The position numbers and the translations under genes were made by a program. 64,000 nt of DNA from Alistipes sp. (lineage in GTDB: Bacteria > Bacteroidota > Bacteroidia > Bacteroidales > Rikenellaceae), in contig JAFSDP010000012.1 of NCBI GenBank assembly GCA_017436185.1, forward strand, positions 124,001-188,000. Direction: 5' to 3'. Positions 24,986 to 31,714 of the stretch are shown here, piece by piece (the stretch's first letter is position 1; each line of letters starts with the position of its first letter). The notes under the pieces are model-generated. The model searched no databases. It was not told where the DNA came from and saw only the letters and a program-made list of their open reading frames with translations.

Positions 24986-27514
24986 TTACTGCCAATCGAT
25001 GGTCAGATGGTGCAGTAGCACGGCACTTTCGCCACACGAGCCCGTGTATTGAAGCGCAAAACCCGACGAGGCCATCGGCGCTGCCTCACACGACAACTCG
25101 ACACTTTGCGGCAGATGAGCCGTAGCGGCGGGCAGCGGGGTAGTGGTCGAGGCCGTAGCAGTCAGACGACCCTCCGAGTAGGCCACCGTCAAGGTGCAAT
25201 CGGTGCGGAAGCAGGGCGACGATACCGGCTCGCTAAGGGGCGTAACTTGACCCTTATCGTAGCGCACAAGCAGGAAATCGACCGCATTGCTGTGCTTGGT
25301 CGTGCGAACCAAACGCAGGGCGTAACCCGTCAGTGTACGGGTATCGAACTGGATGCAGATGTCCATATACTGACCCGTAGCCGAGCCGAAGCCCTGACCT
25401 GCCGTCTTGGCGGCATCGCAATTCAGCACCACCCGCATATCGCCACGCTGACTCTTGGTGGGGGTGTAGAGCAATCGAGCGCCCTTCTGCACTTGGAACA
25501 GACCGTAACCGACAGCACCGTTGATGCTCTGACCATAGACCCAGGCGGCACGCTCGGCATTGGGTTTCCAATTGAAGGGGGCTGTATCGTGGGGCTTAAA
25601 GCAATCCACCGTCCAGAAACCCGCCTTCACCAACGGCTGGTTGGCTGCGGGGAAGTCGGTAAAATCGGTCTCGAAATGGGTCTTCGAGGCAGTTACATCT
25701 TTGGCCGTCACCTTGCGGGGAGCCACGATGCGCACCTCCTCGCCTGCCAACGAGCGCAGGTGCTTGGGACGAATGCCTGCCACCAGGTAATAGCCCACAT
25801 CACCCTCCGTGAGGTGGTAGTGATGCTTCGGCGTATCGTGGTGCGTCACAGCCACCAACACGGCATCGCTGCCGTCACGCTTCGTTGCACGGTACCACGA
25901 AATCTCCGAGAGGTCCTTGCGTGCCCCCAGGTCGAGGTGGTAGTGAATGTGGGCCTCGCCATAGCCCAGGTGCATCTCGGGCTTCTCCTGAAGGGTCGGC
26001 GGAGCCACAAAGTCGGGGCGTACGGTAAGCTCGACAGCCGCCTCGTGGCCCTCATCGGTCGAGGCGATTACGCTGAAGTGCTGCGTAGCATCCTCCGAGT
26101 TGGTCGGCGTGATAGTGATGGTTTGACCCTCGGTGGCCGAGAGCGAAACGAAACGCTCGTAGCCGGGCTGCACACGCCAACGGATGGGACGGTTGTTGAG
26201 CGGATAATTGACGTGACGATCGAGCGAGGCGGTCACCACCAATGGCTCTTTGCCCGTCTGCAGCTGTGCCACTCGCTTATCCAGGTAGAGCGACGTAGCA
26301 ATGGCCGAGAGGTCACGTCCCTGTTGCTTGCTCAACTTTTCGACCAACGGACGGATGCCCTGCGGATCCCATCCATCGTCGCCTGCCAAGAGGTTGTAGG
26401 TGTTGTAAATCACCTTACCATCCTCATCCACCAAGCGATAGGCGGCCAACATCGGCGCCTGGTCGAGCGTAATGGTGGTGTAGGGTTTATCGGCACCTAT
26501 AATATATGGCTCGCCATTCATCTTGACATTGTATTGGTAGCCGCGCAACCAATCGGCAGGGGTGTGGGTCCAACCTGCATAGACCGACCCTTTGGTGTGG
26601 TAGCGGCAGTCGATAATCGAAAGGGGATTCTGCGCCTTGCAGAAGTATTGGCGATTGACGCCGTGCTCGACATAGAAGTCGCAATCGAGGAAGATGGCAC
26701 CGCCACGGTCGCTGTTGTAGAAGGGCTTTTGGCCGTAAAAACCGAGCGTACACCCCAGATAAACACCCGTCGAGGTCAGGGCATCGTCGGTCGATTCCAT
26801 ATGGCAATTCTCGAACAAAATACGCTTGGCACCCGCCAGCGGACACATATTCAAACGGCTCAGGAAGTGCACGTTACGAGCCACAATGCGGTCACCGTGA
26901 CAGTAGGCAACGTGGGCTTGTGTGATGGCCGTGTTGCGCTTCTTGCGGCTCAATTCGGGCTTGAGGCGATAATCGAGGTCGATGTTGCAGAAGTTACCCA
27001 TCGTCAGGTTCTCGAAGTGCAACCCGTCACCGTGGAAGTCGAACATCGTAAAGTTGCCAATGGCGCCCTGCGTCTGGCCACGCTGCGAGGCCAACACCAC
27101 CGCATCGGCCTTCGGATTCAGACCCTCCAGACGAAGGTAGGGACACTTGATGATCATACCGAAGGGATATTCGCCCATCGAGCCGGGAATATAGGCATCG
27201 TCGGGATCGTTAATCCAATAGACCCAGGGGGCTAAATAGACCCGCATCGGCTCCTCGGCCGTACCTGCCACAAAGTGGGCGGCGGCCTTTTGGAAGGTGT
27301 TATAAACATAGGGGAGGGCATCGGCCTCGGCATCGGTCAGCGATCCGTCGATGAAGATGCTTTTCGGGCCAAGCTCAATCTGACGACCATCGTAGTGGAG
27401 GGTCGATCCTTGGAGGATGATTGGGTTTTGCGCATCGAGTGAGTGGTTCCGGGGCTGTGCTCCGACCGTCAGGGTCGTTAGGAGCAACGCCACGAGGGTA
27501 AGAAAGTGTCTCAT
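24986..27514 (-). CDS. secreted beta-helix protein, possibly pectin-active
   Basis: An 842-residue exported protein; signal peptide residues 1-20 (VGAQ). Residues about 50-380 read like a right-handed beta-helix: an opening resembling pectinesterase (YVYNTFQKAAAHFV), then ladder-like segments such as FEDLTM-type FENLTMGNF, NVHFLSR and FENCHMESTDDALTS. The rest, about 430-842, looks like several beta-sandwich modules. This resembles proteins of pectin-degradation loci, but I cannot name the CAZy family and no catalytic residues are certain. The PL10 lyase at 18.2 kb and GH127 at 50.4 kb suggest a plant-glycan diet. Single gene, own promoter at 27545-27552. Confidence 0.6.
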   Translation of the reverse strand: MRHFLTLVALLLTTLTVGAQPRNHSLDAQNPIILQGSTLHYDGRQIELGPKSIFIDGSLTDAEADALPYVYNTFQKAAAHFVAGTAEEPMRVYLAPWVYWINDPDDAYIPGSMGEYPFGMIIKCPYLRLEGLNPKADAVVLASQRGQTQGAIGNFTMFDFHGDGLHFENLTMGNFCNIDLDYRLKPELSRKKRNTAITQAHVAYCHGDRIVARNVHFLSRLNMCPLAGAKRILFENCHMESTDDALTSTGVYLGCTLGFYGQKPFYNSDRGGAIFLDCDFYVEHGVNRQYFCKAQNPLSIIDCRYHTKGSVYAGWTHTPADWLRGYQYNVKMNGEPYIIGADKPYTTITLDQAPMLAAYRLVDEDGKVIYNTYNLLAGDDGWDPQGIRPLVEKLSKQQGRDLSAIATSLYLDKRVAQLQTGKEPLVVTASLDRHVNYPLNNRPIRWRVQPGYERFVSLSATEGQTITITPTNSEDATQHFSVIASTDEGHEAAVELTVRPDFVAPPTLQEKPEMHLGYGEAHIHYHLDLGARKDLSEISWYRATKRDGSDAVLVAVTHHDTPKHHYHLTEGDVGYYLVAGIRPKHLRSLAGEEVRIVAPRKVTAKDVTASKTHFETDFTDFPAANQPLVKAGFWTVDCFKPHDTAPFNWKPNAERAAWVYGQSINGAVGYGLFQVQKGARLLYTPTKSQRGDMRVVLNCDAAKTAGQGFGSATGQYMDICIQFDTRTLTGYALRLVRTTKHSNAVDFLLVRYDKGQVTPLSEPVSSPCFRTDCTLTVAYSEGRLTATASTTTPLPAATAHLPQSVELSCEAAPMASSGFALQYTGSCGESAVLLHHLTIDWQ

Positions 27515-27544
27515 AGGGTAGGATTAGTTTGGTTTATATCTTTA

Positions 27545-27552
27545 CAAATATA
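27545..27552 (-). promoter_or_regulatory. promoter -7 box of the beta-helix gene
   Basis: Minus strand TATATTTG, 30 bp before the start codon. Confidence 0.55.
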
Positions 27553-27626
27553 CGAAATTTCGCTCGGCTTTGGCGGGGTAAAAGGAAAAAGTTGCAGAAA
27601 ATTTTTGCCAATTCGATTTTTAAGGT

Positions 27627-27634
27627 TATCTTTG
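27627..27634 (+). promoter_or_regulatory. tRNA-Pro promoter -7 box
   Basis: TATCTTTG, 29 bp before the tRNA 5' end. Confidence 0.65.
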
Positions 27635-27663
27635 TGCGCTCTTACGAATAAAAGAGACTTGTT

Positions 27664-27738
27664 CGGGGTGTAGCGCAGTCCGGTTAGCGCGCCAGCTTCG
27701 GGAGTTGGAGGTCGCTGGTTCGAATCCAGTCTCCCCGA
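27664..27738 (+). tRNA. tRNA-Pro (anticodon CGG)
   Basis: A 75-nt cloverleaf beginning CGGGGTG and ending CTCCCCG plus discriminator A; D arm GCGC/GCGC, anticodon stem CCAGC/GTTGG with loop TTCGGGA (anticodon CGG), T arm with GGTTCGAATCC. One T-T mismatch at acceptor position 6. CCA is not encoded. Its 3' end reappears downstream inside the 82-bp repeats, which suggests use as an integration site. Confidence 0.95.
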
Positions 27739-27745
27739 CAAAACA

Positions 27746-27773
27746 AAAAGCCGCAGGTTATCCTGCGGTTTTT
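27746..27773 (+). terminator. terminator after tRNA-Pro
   Basis: CCGCAGG/CCTGCGG hairpin flanked by A- and T-runs. Confidence 0.85.
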
Positions 27774-27824
27774 CTGTTTGTATAAGACAAGCCTTGCACG
27801 AGATTGTACTATACAAACAGAAAA
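27770..27824. repeat. 15-bp perfect inverted repeat
   Basis: TTTTCTGTTTGTATA (27770-27784) and its exact complement (27810-27824) flank 25 bases. The arms meet the tRNA terminator on the left and the next hairpin on the right. No gene between them. Possible recombination end, or only a stem-loop. Confidence 0.7.
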
Positions 27825-27826
27825 GC

Positions 27827-27851
27827 AGCCCACCTTTCAGGTGGGCTTTTT
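27827..27851 (+). terminator. terminator-like hairpin between tRNA-Pro and the island
   Basis: AGCCCACC/GGTGGGCT stem with loop TTTCA and a following T5 run. No gene for it to terminate is visible. Confidence 0.7.
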
Positions 27852-27929
27852 GTTTTGTGCAGGCCATCAAGGGGCCCACTTGGAAAGGCGTCGCGGAGCG
27901 CAGCGAAACAGCTAATTCAGTCTCCCCGA
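27848..27929 (+). repeat. 82-bp direct repeat, left copy (ends with tRNA-Pro 3' end)
   Basis: Matches 31431-31512 at 77 of 82 positions by eye. It ends in CAGTCTCCCCGA, the last 12 bases of tRNA-Pro; the match to the tRNA runs on through 27940 to 23 bases (27918-27940 versus 27727-27749). It looks like an attachment-site or duplication remnant. Confidence 0.85.
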
Positions 27930-27936
27930 CAAAACA

Positions 27937-27967
27937 AAAACCTTTGCAAAACTGCAAAGGTTTTTTT
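27937..27967 (+). terminator. terminator-like hairpin after the left 82-bp repeat
   Basis: AAAACCTTTGCA pairs with TGCAAAGGTTTT, then T-run. It occupies the position the terminator has behind the real tRNA. From 27968 to 28044 I see nothing else. Confidence 0.85.
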
Positions 27968-28044
27968 GTTTTTCGGGTCGTCTGGATGCTTGCATACAAG
28001 AACGACCCGGGAACAAAAAGTGACTTTTCGAATAGAAAAGTTTT

Positions 28045-28274
28045 AGTTAATATATCACAGGTGAACACTAAAATAATCTAACTGATTGGTAACCATTCCT
28101 CTATGTGTATTAGGGACTTTACGGAAGATTCTCATTGTTGAAAAGCAATCTTTATAATCCTCTATAAATCACACGGTTGAATTATTTAAAAAACATTTGT
28201 ATATTATTGGAATGATTGGTATCTTTGTGGGATGCTGGGTGAGAGTTAGTGTACACCTTGAGCATATTAATTAA
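28045..28274 (+). repeat. 230-bp repeat element, copy 1
   Basis: Near-identical to copies at 29496 and 31198 (about 5 differences to copy 3 by eye). Its ends are imperfect inverted repeats: TTAATAT plus AGGTGAACACTAA at the left (28059-28071) and TTAGTGTACACCT plus ATATTAA at the right (28246-28258). Near the right end TTTG (28196-28199), 20 bp, then TATCTTTG (28220-28227) form a full promoter pointing at the SUMF1 gene. The 124 bases from 28275 to the gene start hold no recognised feature beyond an AT-rich leader. Confidence 0.85.
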
Positions 28275-28398
28275 TTTTTATCCATATCTACTAATTATTA
28301 CGGGTGGAAAATTTGTAACTTAAAGTAATTTACTACAATTTCAACTGTTTAATTTAACCTCTGGCATCTAATGGTGTCTTACGAAAATAAAAACCTCA

Positions 28399-29472
28399 AT
28401 GACTATGAAACAATTTACACTTCTTATCGTTACACTTTTTTGTATCGGCATTGCATGTTCAGAGTCAACAGATTCAGACAATACAAACAGCACCGAGCAA
28501 CAACAACCTCCGCAAAACAACGACAATGGCAACAATAGCGAAGATAAAGGCGATGGTAACGACACACCAACCACTCTACCCAACAATTCGTTTGTGCATA
28601 TTACAACCAACGGCAAATACACCTATATTGCCGACTCATACAACAGTATCGGAGATGGCGAAACAGTAGAGATAAGCAAAGAGTATTGGATTTGCAAATT
28701 TGCTGTCACCAATGCCGGATGGAGGGCATATATCGATGCTTGTGGAGAGTCTGCACCAATATATTGGAACAATGGCGAAATACCTGCCGGTCGAGAAAAA
28801 CACCCCGTATTGTGGGTATCGTACAATGCAGCAGAGGAGTATTGCAGATGGCTCTCCTCCTCAAACAAAGAGTGGCTATTTCGCCTACCTACACAAGCCG
28901 AATGGGAGTATGCAGCCAGCAACAATGGCAGTATATATCCTTGGGGCGACAGCGCAGATGTTTCATACGAAGATGGTATATTGACAAGTCGCTTCAACTA
29001 CAACGGTGTAATTGCTGCCGAGCTCTTGAAGAACCCCGACCAAGTGGCGACCTACAACAACGAAAGGTCGGAGCGTTACGGCGAACAGGAGCGCATAGGG
29101 GATATAATAAGCATTAATAGCAACGGAGGTGTTAGCGGCTGGGTAAAGCATAGCAACTACACAGGTTTTATCTATACCGACATCTTCTCTGAGATAAACA
29201 GTGCAGGCGGAAACACCTGTGCCGTAGATGCCTATGCCGATGGCATCAGTTGGTGTGGTTGTTACAATATGTCGGGCAACTGCTGGGAGTGGACATCGAC
29301 AGTTGAAGTTGCACAAAACGGAGCCGAGAAGGGCGATGAGGTAAATATCATTCGTGGAGGCTCGTGGTATGCCACATCATCGAGTTGCAAAGTGTCGTTC
29401 CGTGGCGAGGGCAGACGCCCATCGGGCGCATATAACACCGTTGGCATACGCATTGTCGCCGAACGAAAATAA
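28399..29472 (+). CDS. SUMF1-domain (FGE-like fold) lipoprotein
   Basis: A 357-residue predicted surface lipoprotein. The signal ends in GIAC, lipid cysteine at residue 20; the start may instead be ATG 28405 (MKQF). A Thr/Gln/Asn-rich linker (to about 65) is followed by one SUMF1 domain: FAVTNAGWRAYID, PVLWVSYNAAEEYCRWLS, RLPTQAEWEYAA, GNCWEWTS and the C-terminal IIRGGSWYATSSSCKVSFRG. Formylglycine-generating enzymes need two nearby cysteines in the RGGS region; here only one is present, so it is probably a binding or structural protein, not an enzyme. The same C-terminal fold is a frequent target of diversity-generating retroelements, but none is visible. Confidence 0.85.
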   Translation: MTMKQFTLLIVTLFCIGIACSESTDSDNTNSTEQQQPPQNNDNGNNSEDKGDGNDTPTTLPNNSFVHITTNGKYTYIADSYNSIGDGETVEISKEYWICKFAVTNAGWRAYIDACGESAPIYWNNGEIPAGREKHPVLWVSYNAAEEYCRWLSSSNKEWLFRLPTQAEWEYAASNNGSIYPWGDSADVSYEDGILTSRFNYNGVIAAELLKNPDQVATYNNERSERYGEQERIGDIISINSNGGVSGWVKHSNYTGFIYTDIFSEINSAGGNTCAVDAYADGISWCGCYNMSGNCWEWTSTVEVAQNGAEKGDEVNIIRGGSWYATSSSCKVSFRGEGRRPSGAYNTVGIRIVAERK

Positions 29473-29495
29473 GTATTTACCCATACACTATTTTT

Positions 29496-29724
29496 AGTTA
29501 ATATATCACAGGTGAACACTAAAATAATCTAACTGATTGGTAACCATTCCTCTATGTGTATTAGGGACTTTACGAAAGATTCTCATTATTGAAAAGCAAT
29601 CTTTATAATTCTCTATAAATCACACAGTTAAATTATTCAACAAGCATCTTTGTTATTATTGGAATGATTGGTATCTTTATGAGATGCTGGGTGAGAGTTA
29701 GTGTACACCTTGAGCATATTAATT
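29496..29724 (+). repeat. 230-bp repeat element, copy 2
   Basis: Same ends and orientation as copy 1, with somewhat more changes, including one indel near 29650. Its -7 box is TATCTTTA (29672-29679) instead of TATCTTTG, with TTTG (29649-29652) 19 bp upstream. It follows the SUMF1 gene by 23 bp. Confidence 0.85.
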
Positions 29725-29764
29725 TAATTTATAGTACTGCCATGTAAGTATCTAGGAATATGAA

Positions 29765-29870
29765 TTTGGAAATTCAGGAATTAATTCATACCTTTGTTAA
29801 AGTACAAATTCAACCGAGTTTATGGTGTTCGATGAAGGTTATTGCACACCTTGAGCGTACTAACTAACCA
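29765..29870 (+). promoter_or_regulatory. promoter and leader of the SH3-like/membrane genes, related to the repeat's right end
   Basis: TTTG (29765-29768), 20 bp, TACCTTTG (29789-29796) is an excellent promoter. The leader then carries CACCTTGAGC followed by GTACTAACTAA, which matches the right end of the 230-bp elements (CACCTTGAGC, ATATTAATTAA) but in a different surrounding. A GGTG block upstream could pair with CACC. The gap 29725-29764 holds nothing else. Confidence 0.6.
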
Positions 29871-29885
29871 TTAACCGTTTTAATT

Positions 29886-30266
29886 ATGAAAAAAGTCTGT
29901 TTACTATTGTTGGGGCTCTTGCTGGGAATAGAAGTATTTGGTGCTACATATAAGGTAAATACCCCCACATTAAAGGTATGGGGATTTCCTGTTGTGGGTA
30001 TGGAATATGCCGGATCCTTGAAACAAGGAGATGAAATATGCACAAATCACAAAATAGAAGATGGATGGTTGTGTTTTGATTCTAACCAGCATTGGGCTAA
30101 CACCTCATATGGTTCATATGGTAACTTTAATTATGTAGAAGCCAAATATCTAATAAAAATTGATGATAAACCTTACAAGCCGGCTTCGAGGAGGTCATTA
30201 GAGATTTTTGATATAAAAGAATTCGTAGAAAATATAGAATTACCTTATATAAGCCAGGGGGGCTGA
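29886..30266 (+). CDS. secreted SH3-like domain protein (maybe first half of a split gene)
   Basis: A 126-residue exported protein; signal peptide residues 1-20 (GIEVFGA). The mature part looks like one bacterial SH3 domain: YKVNTPTLKVWG, YAGSLKQGDEICT, DGWLCF, FNYVEAKYL. The frame ends after a run of six G at 30257-30262, and 8 bases later the membrane protein starts in the -1 frame. With one more G the two would read as a single protein of about 367 residues with continuous sense (ISQGGLTAIMIISLF). The heptamer G-GGG-GGC is also a possible -1 slippery site. Base use is far more AT-rich than the flanking chromosome. Confidence 0.6.
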   Translation: MKKVCLLLLGLLLGIEVFGATYKVNTPTLKVWGFPVVGMEYAGSLKQGDEICTNHKIEDGWLCFDSNQHWANTSYGSYGNFNYVEAKYLIKIDDKPYKPASRRSLEIFDIKEFVENIELPYISQGG

Positions 30267-30274
30267 CGGCCATT

Positions 30275-30988
30275 ATGATAATATCCCTCTTTGTTGCAGC
30301 AGTTCTTTCTGCTACTGCAGAAGGGAACAAAGTTAAACTTTTATGTGGTTTATCTTTACTTATAGTACACGCTGTTGCCGAATTGTATGGCACATTTATG
30401 AATAACGGAACTTTGTTGGTGTGGTTTTTCGATAATGGCTTTATAATGTATGTAGTAGGTCTTATCTTGTTGTTAGGGCTTGTAATAGCACAGATAGAAT
30501 CATTGGTACTGATATTGTTTGAAACAAACAAAAATGCCGGTGTTACTATTGAATGGCAGTGGGGGTTTTTACCTTGGCTTCTTGTTGCCGTGGCGTTTGG
30601 TTTAGATAAATTTTTGGATTTTGATATTGCAAATACTACATTTACATTGTTTGCGATATATCAATTCGTTTTTTGCGGATATGTTGTATATAAATATTTG
30701 ACAAGCGGAAATGGTTTGTTGTCTATATGGGTGGTTATCGCTTATCTTTTAGGCTGTACAGCCACGATTGTATCACTGTCAATTTTCTTTGTTGTTTTAG
30801 TATTTGCATGTATTTTTTGCCTGCTAGCATATTTGGGTTTAGGTGCAGCAGGAGCATCAGGTTCTGTTAAAACAACATATAGCACATCCTCTGGAGATAA
30901 TCTGAGAAAAATAGACAATAACACCTTTTTGGATGATAGTGGTCGTAGATGGAAAGGAGATGGCTATAAAGTATGGCGCAACGATTGA
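30275..30988 (+). CDS. multipass membrane protein (maybe second half of a split gene)
   Basis: A 237-residue protein with about six to seven hydrophobic helices: around 2-14, 22-40, 46-82 (one or two), 96-110, 117-139 and 148-196 (two). The C-terminal tail is soluble and polar, with SGRRWKGDGYKVWRND at the very end. I recognise no family. The ATG has no clear ribosome-binding site and no signal, and its frame is open upstream through the G-tract into the SH3-like gene, so it may be translated only as a fusion. AT-rich codon use like the rest of the island. Confidence 0.6.
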   Translation: MIISLFVAAVLSATAEGNKVKLLCGLSLLIVHAVAELYGTFMNNGTLLVWFFDNGFIMYVVGLILLLGLVIAQIESLVLILFETNKNAGVTIEWQWGFLPWLLVAVAFGLDKFLDFDIANTTFTLFAIYQFVFCGYVVYKYLTSGNGLLSIWVVIAYLLGCTATIVSLSIFFVVLVFACIFCLLAYLGLGAAGASGSVKTTYSTSSGDNLRKIDNNTFLDDSGRRWKGDGYKVWRND

Positions 30989-31000
30989 AAAACTTTTTAG

Positions 31001-31120
31001 CAGAAGAGTGTGCTTAAACACCTCTTCTTCTGCGTCGATTACGGTGTCGAGTTGTACATCAACGAGAATCTGCCTGGTGCTGTCGGCAAGCGCGTGGTAA
31101 AGAACGACCACGACCTTTAA
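31001..31120 (+). pseudogene. 3' fragment of a host-like gene
   Basis: An open stretch without a start that ends ELYINENLPGAVGKRVVKNDHDL and TAA, from about 31031 with GC-rich third positions like the chromosome, unlike the AT-rich gene before it. A strong terminator follows. It looks like the tail of a gene carried into the island. I cannot name the gene. Confidence 0.45.
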
Positions 31121-31143
31121 TCGATGACAACCAACACTAACGA

Positions 31144-31174
31144 AAAGGAGGCTGACCGATGGTCAGCCTCCTTT
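31144..31174 (+). terminator. terminator at the end of the second cassette
   Basis: AAAGGAGGCTGACC pairs perfectly with GGTCAGCCTCCTTT (14 bp). Confidence 0.9.
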
Positions 31175-31197
31175 CTTTGTTCTACGCCACAAAAAAA

Positions 31198-31427
31198 AGT
31201 TAATATATCACAGGTGAACACTAAAATAATCTAACTGATTGGTAACCATTCCTCTATGTGTATTAGGGACTTTACGGAAGATTCTCATTGTTGAAAAGCA
31301 ATCTTTATAATCCTCTATAAATCACACAGTTGAATTATTTAACAAGCATTTGGATATTATTGGAATGATTGGTATCTTTATGGGATGCTGGGTGAGAGTT
31401 AGTGTACACCTTGAGCATATTAATTAA
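31198..31427 (+). repeat. 230-bp repeat element, copy 3
   Basis: Same length, ends and orientation as copy 1, with about 5 differences by eye; -7 box is TATCTTTA. No gene follows in this orientation before the right 82-bp repeat, so its promoter is orphaned. Confidence 0.85.
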
Positions 31428-31430
31428 AGG

Positions 31431-31512
31431 TTTTGTTTTGTGCAGGCCATCAAGGGACCCATCTGGAAAGGCGTCGCGGAGCGCAGCGAAGCAGCCAATT
31501 CAGTCTCCCCGA
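31431..31512 (+). repeat. 82-bp direct repeat, right copy
   Basis: Partner of 27848-27929, directly after copy 3. It ends in CAGTCTCCCCGA like the tRNA-Pro 3' end, but the tRNA-like match stops there. From 31513 to 31714 there is AT-rich sequence with a repeated TTTTGAATTT pattern and a weak hairpin GAGCCAT/ATGGCTC (31578-31604); no gene. Confidence 0.85.
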
Positions 31513-31714
31513 AAATTTCCCAACTCAATTTTGAATTTTGAATTCTACATTTTGAATTTTCTGTCACAAACAGAAAAGAGCCATCCCTCAATCGGAAATG
31601 GCTCGTTTCGCACACACAAACAATAACAATAAACGGCTGTATTAGTTTATCACGATACAAAGGTCGGCATAAATCTGCAAGCCGTCAATCCCTAATTGTT
31701 GGTATTTTAATAAT

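Larger units (their letters stand above)
27848..31512. mobile_element. putative tRNA-Pro-associated genomic island / cassette array
   Basis: About 3.7 kb, visibly more AT-rich than its neighbours and with different codon use, bracketed by 82-bp direct repeats that end in a copy of the tRNA-Pro 3' end. Inside are three nearly identical 230-bp elements in the same orientation that separate two gene units: a SUMF1-fold lipoprotein gene, and an SH3-like plus membrane protein pair. No integrase, transposase or recombinase is present, so it would move passively, by a recombinase elsewhere or by homologous recombination. The boundaries are inferred from the repeats. Confidence 0.65.

Noticed and set aside
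27511..28068. A 185-residue minus-strand frame over tRNA-Pro and its downstream hairpins
   Set aside because: It contains LDSNQRPPTPEAGALTG, the well-known false protein from the antisense of a tRNA-Pro gene.
28399..29472. Diversity-generating retroelement
   Set aside because: The fold fits a target, but no reverse transcriptase, accessory gene or template repeat is in the window.
28045..31427. CRISPR array from the three repeats
   Set aside because: Repeats are 230 bp with gene-sized gaps, far from CRISPR geometry, and no cas genes are present.
28045..31427. Integron cassette array with attC sites
   Set aside because: The elements are longer than attC sites, the expected core GTTRRRY at the right end is not met, and no IntI integrase is seen. 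The similarity in layout is kept as a comparison only.
31578..31604. GAGCCAT/ATGGCTC hairpin as a terminator
   Set aside because: Seven base pairs with a long loop and no T-run; not listed as a terminator.
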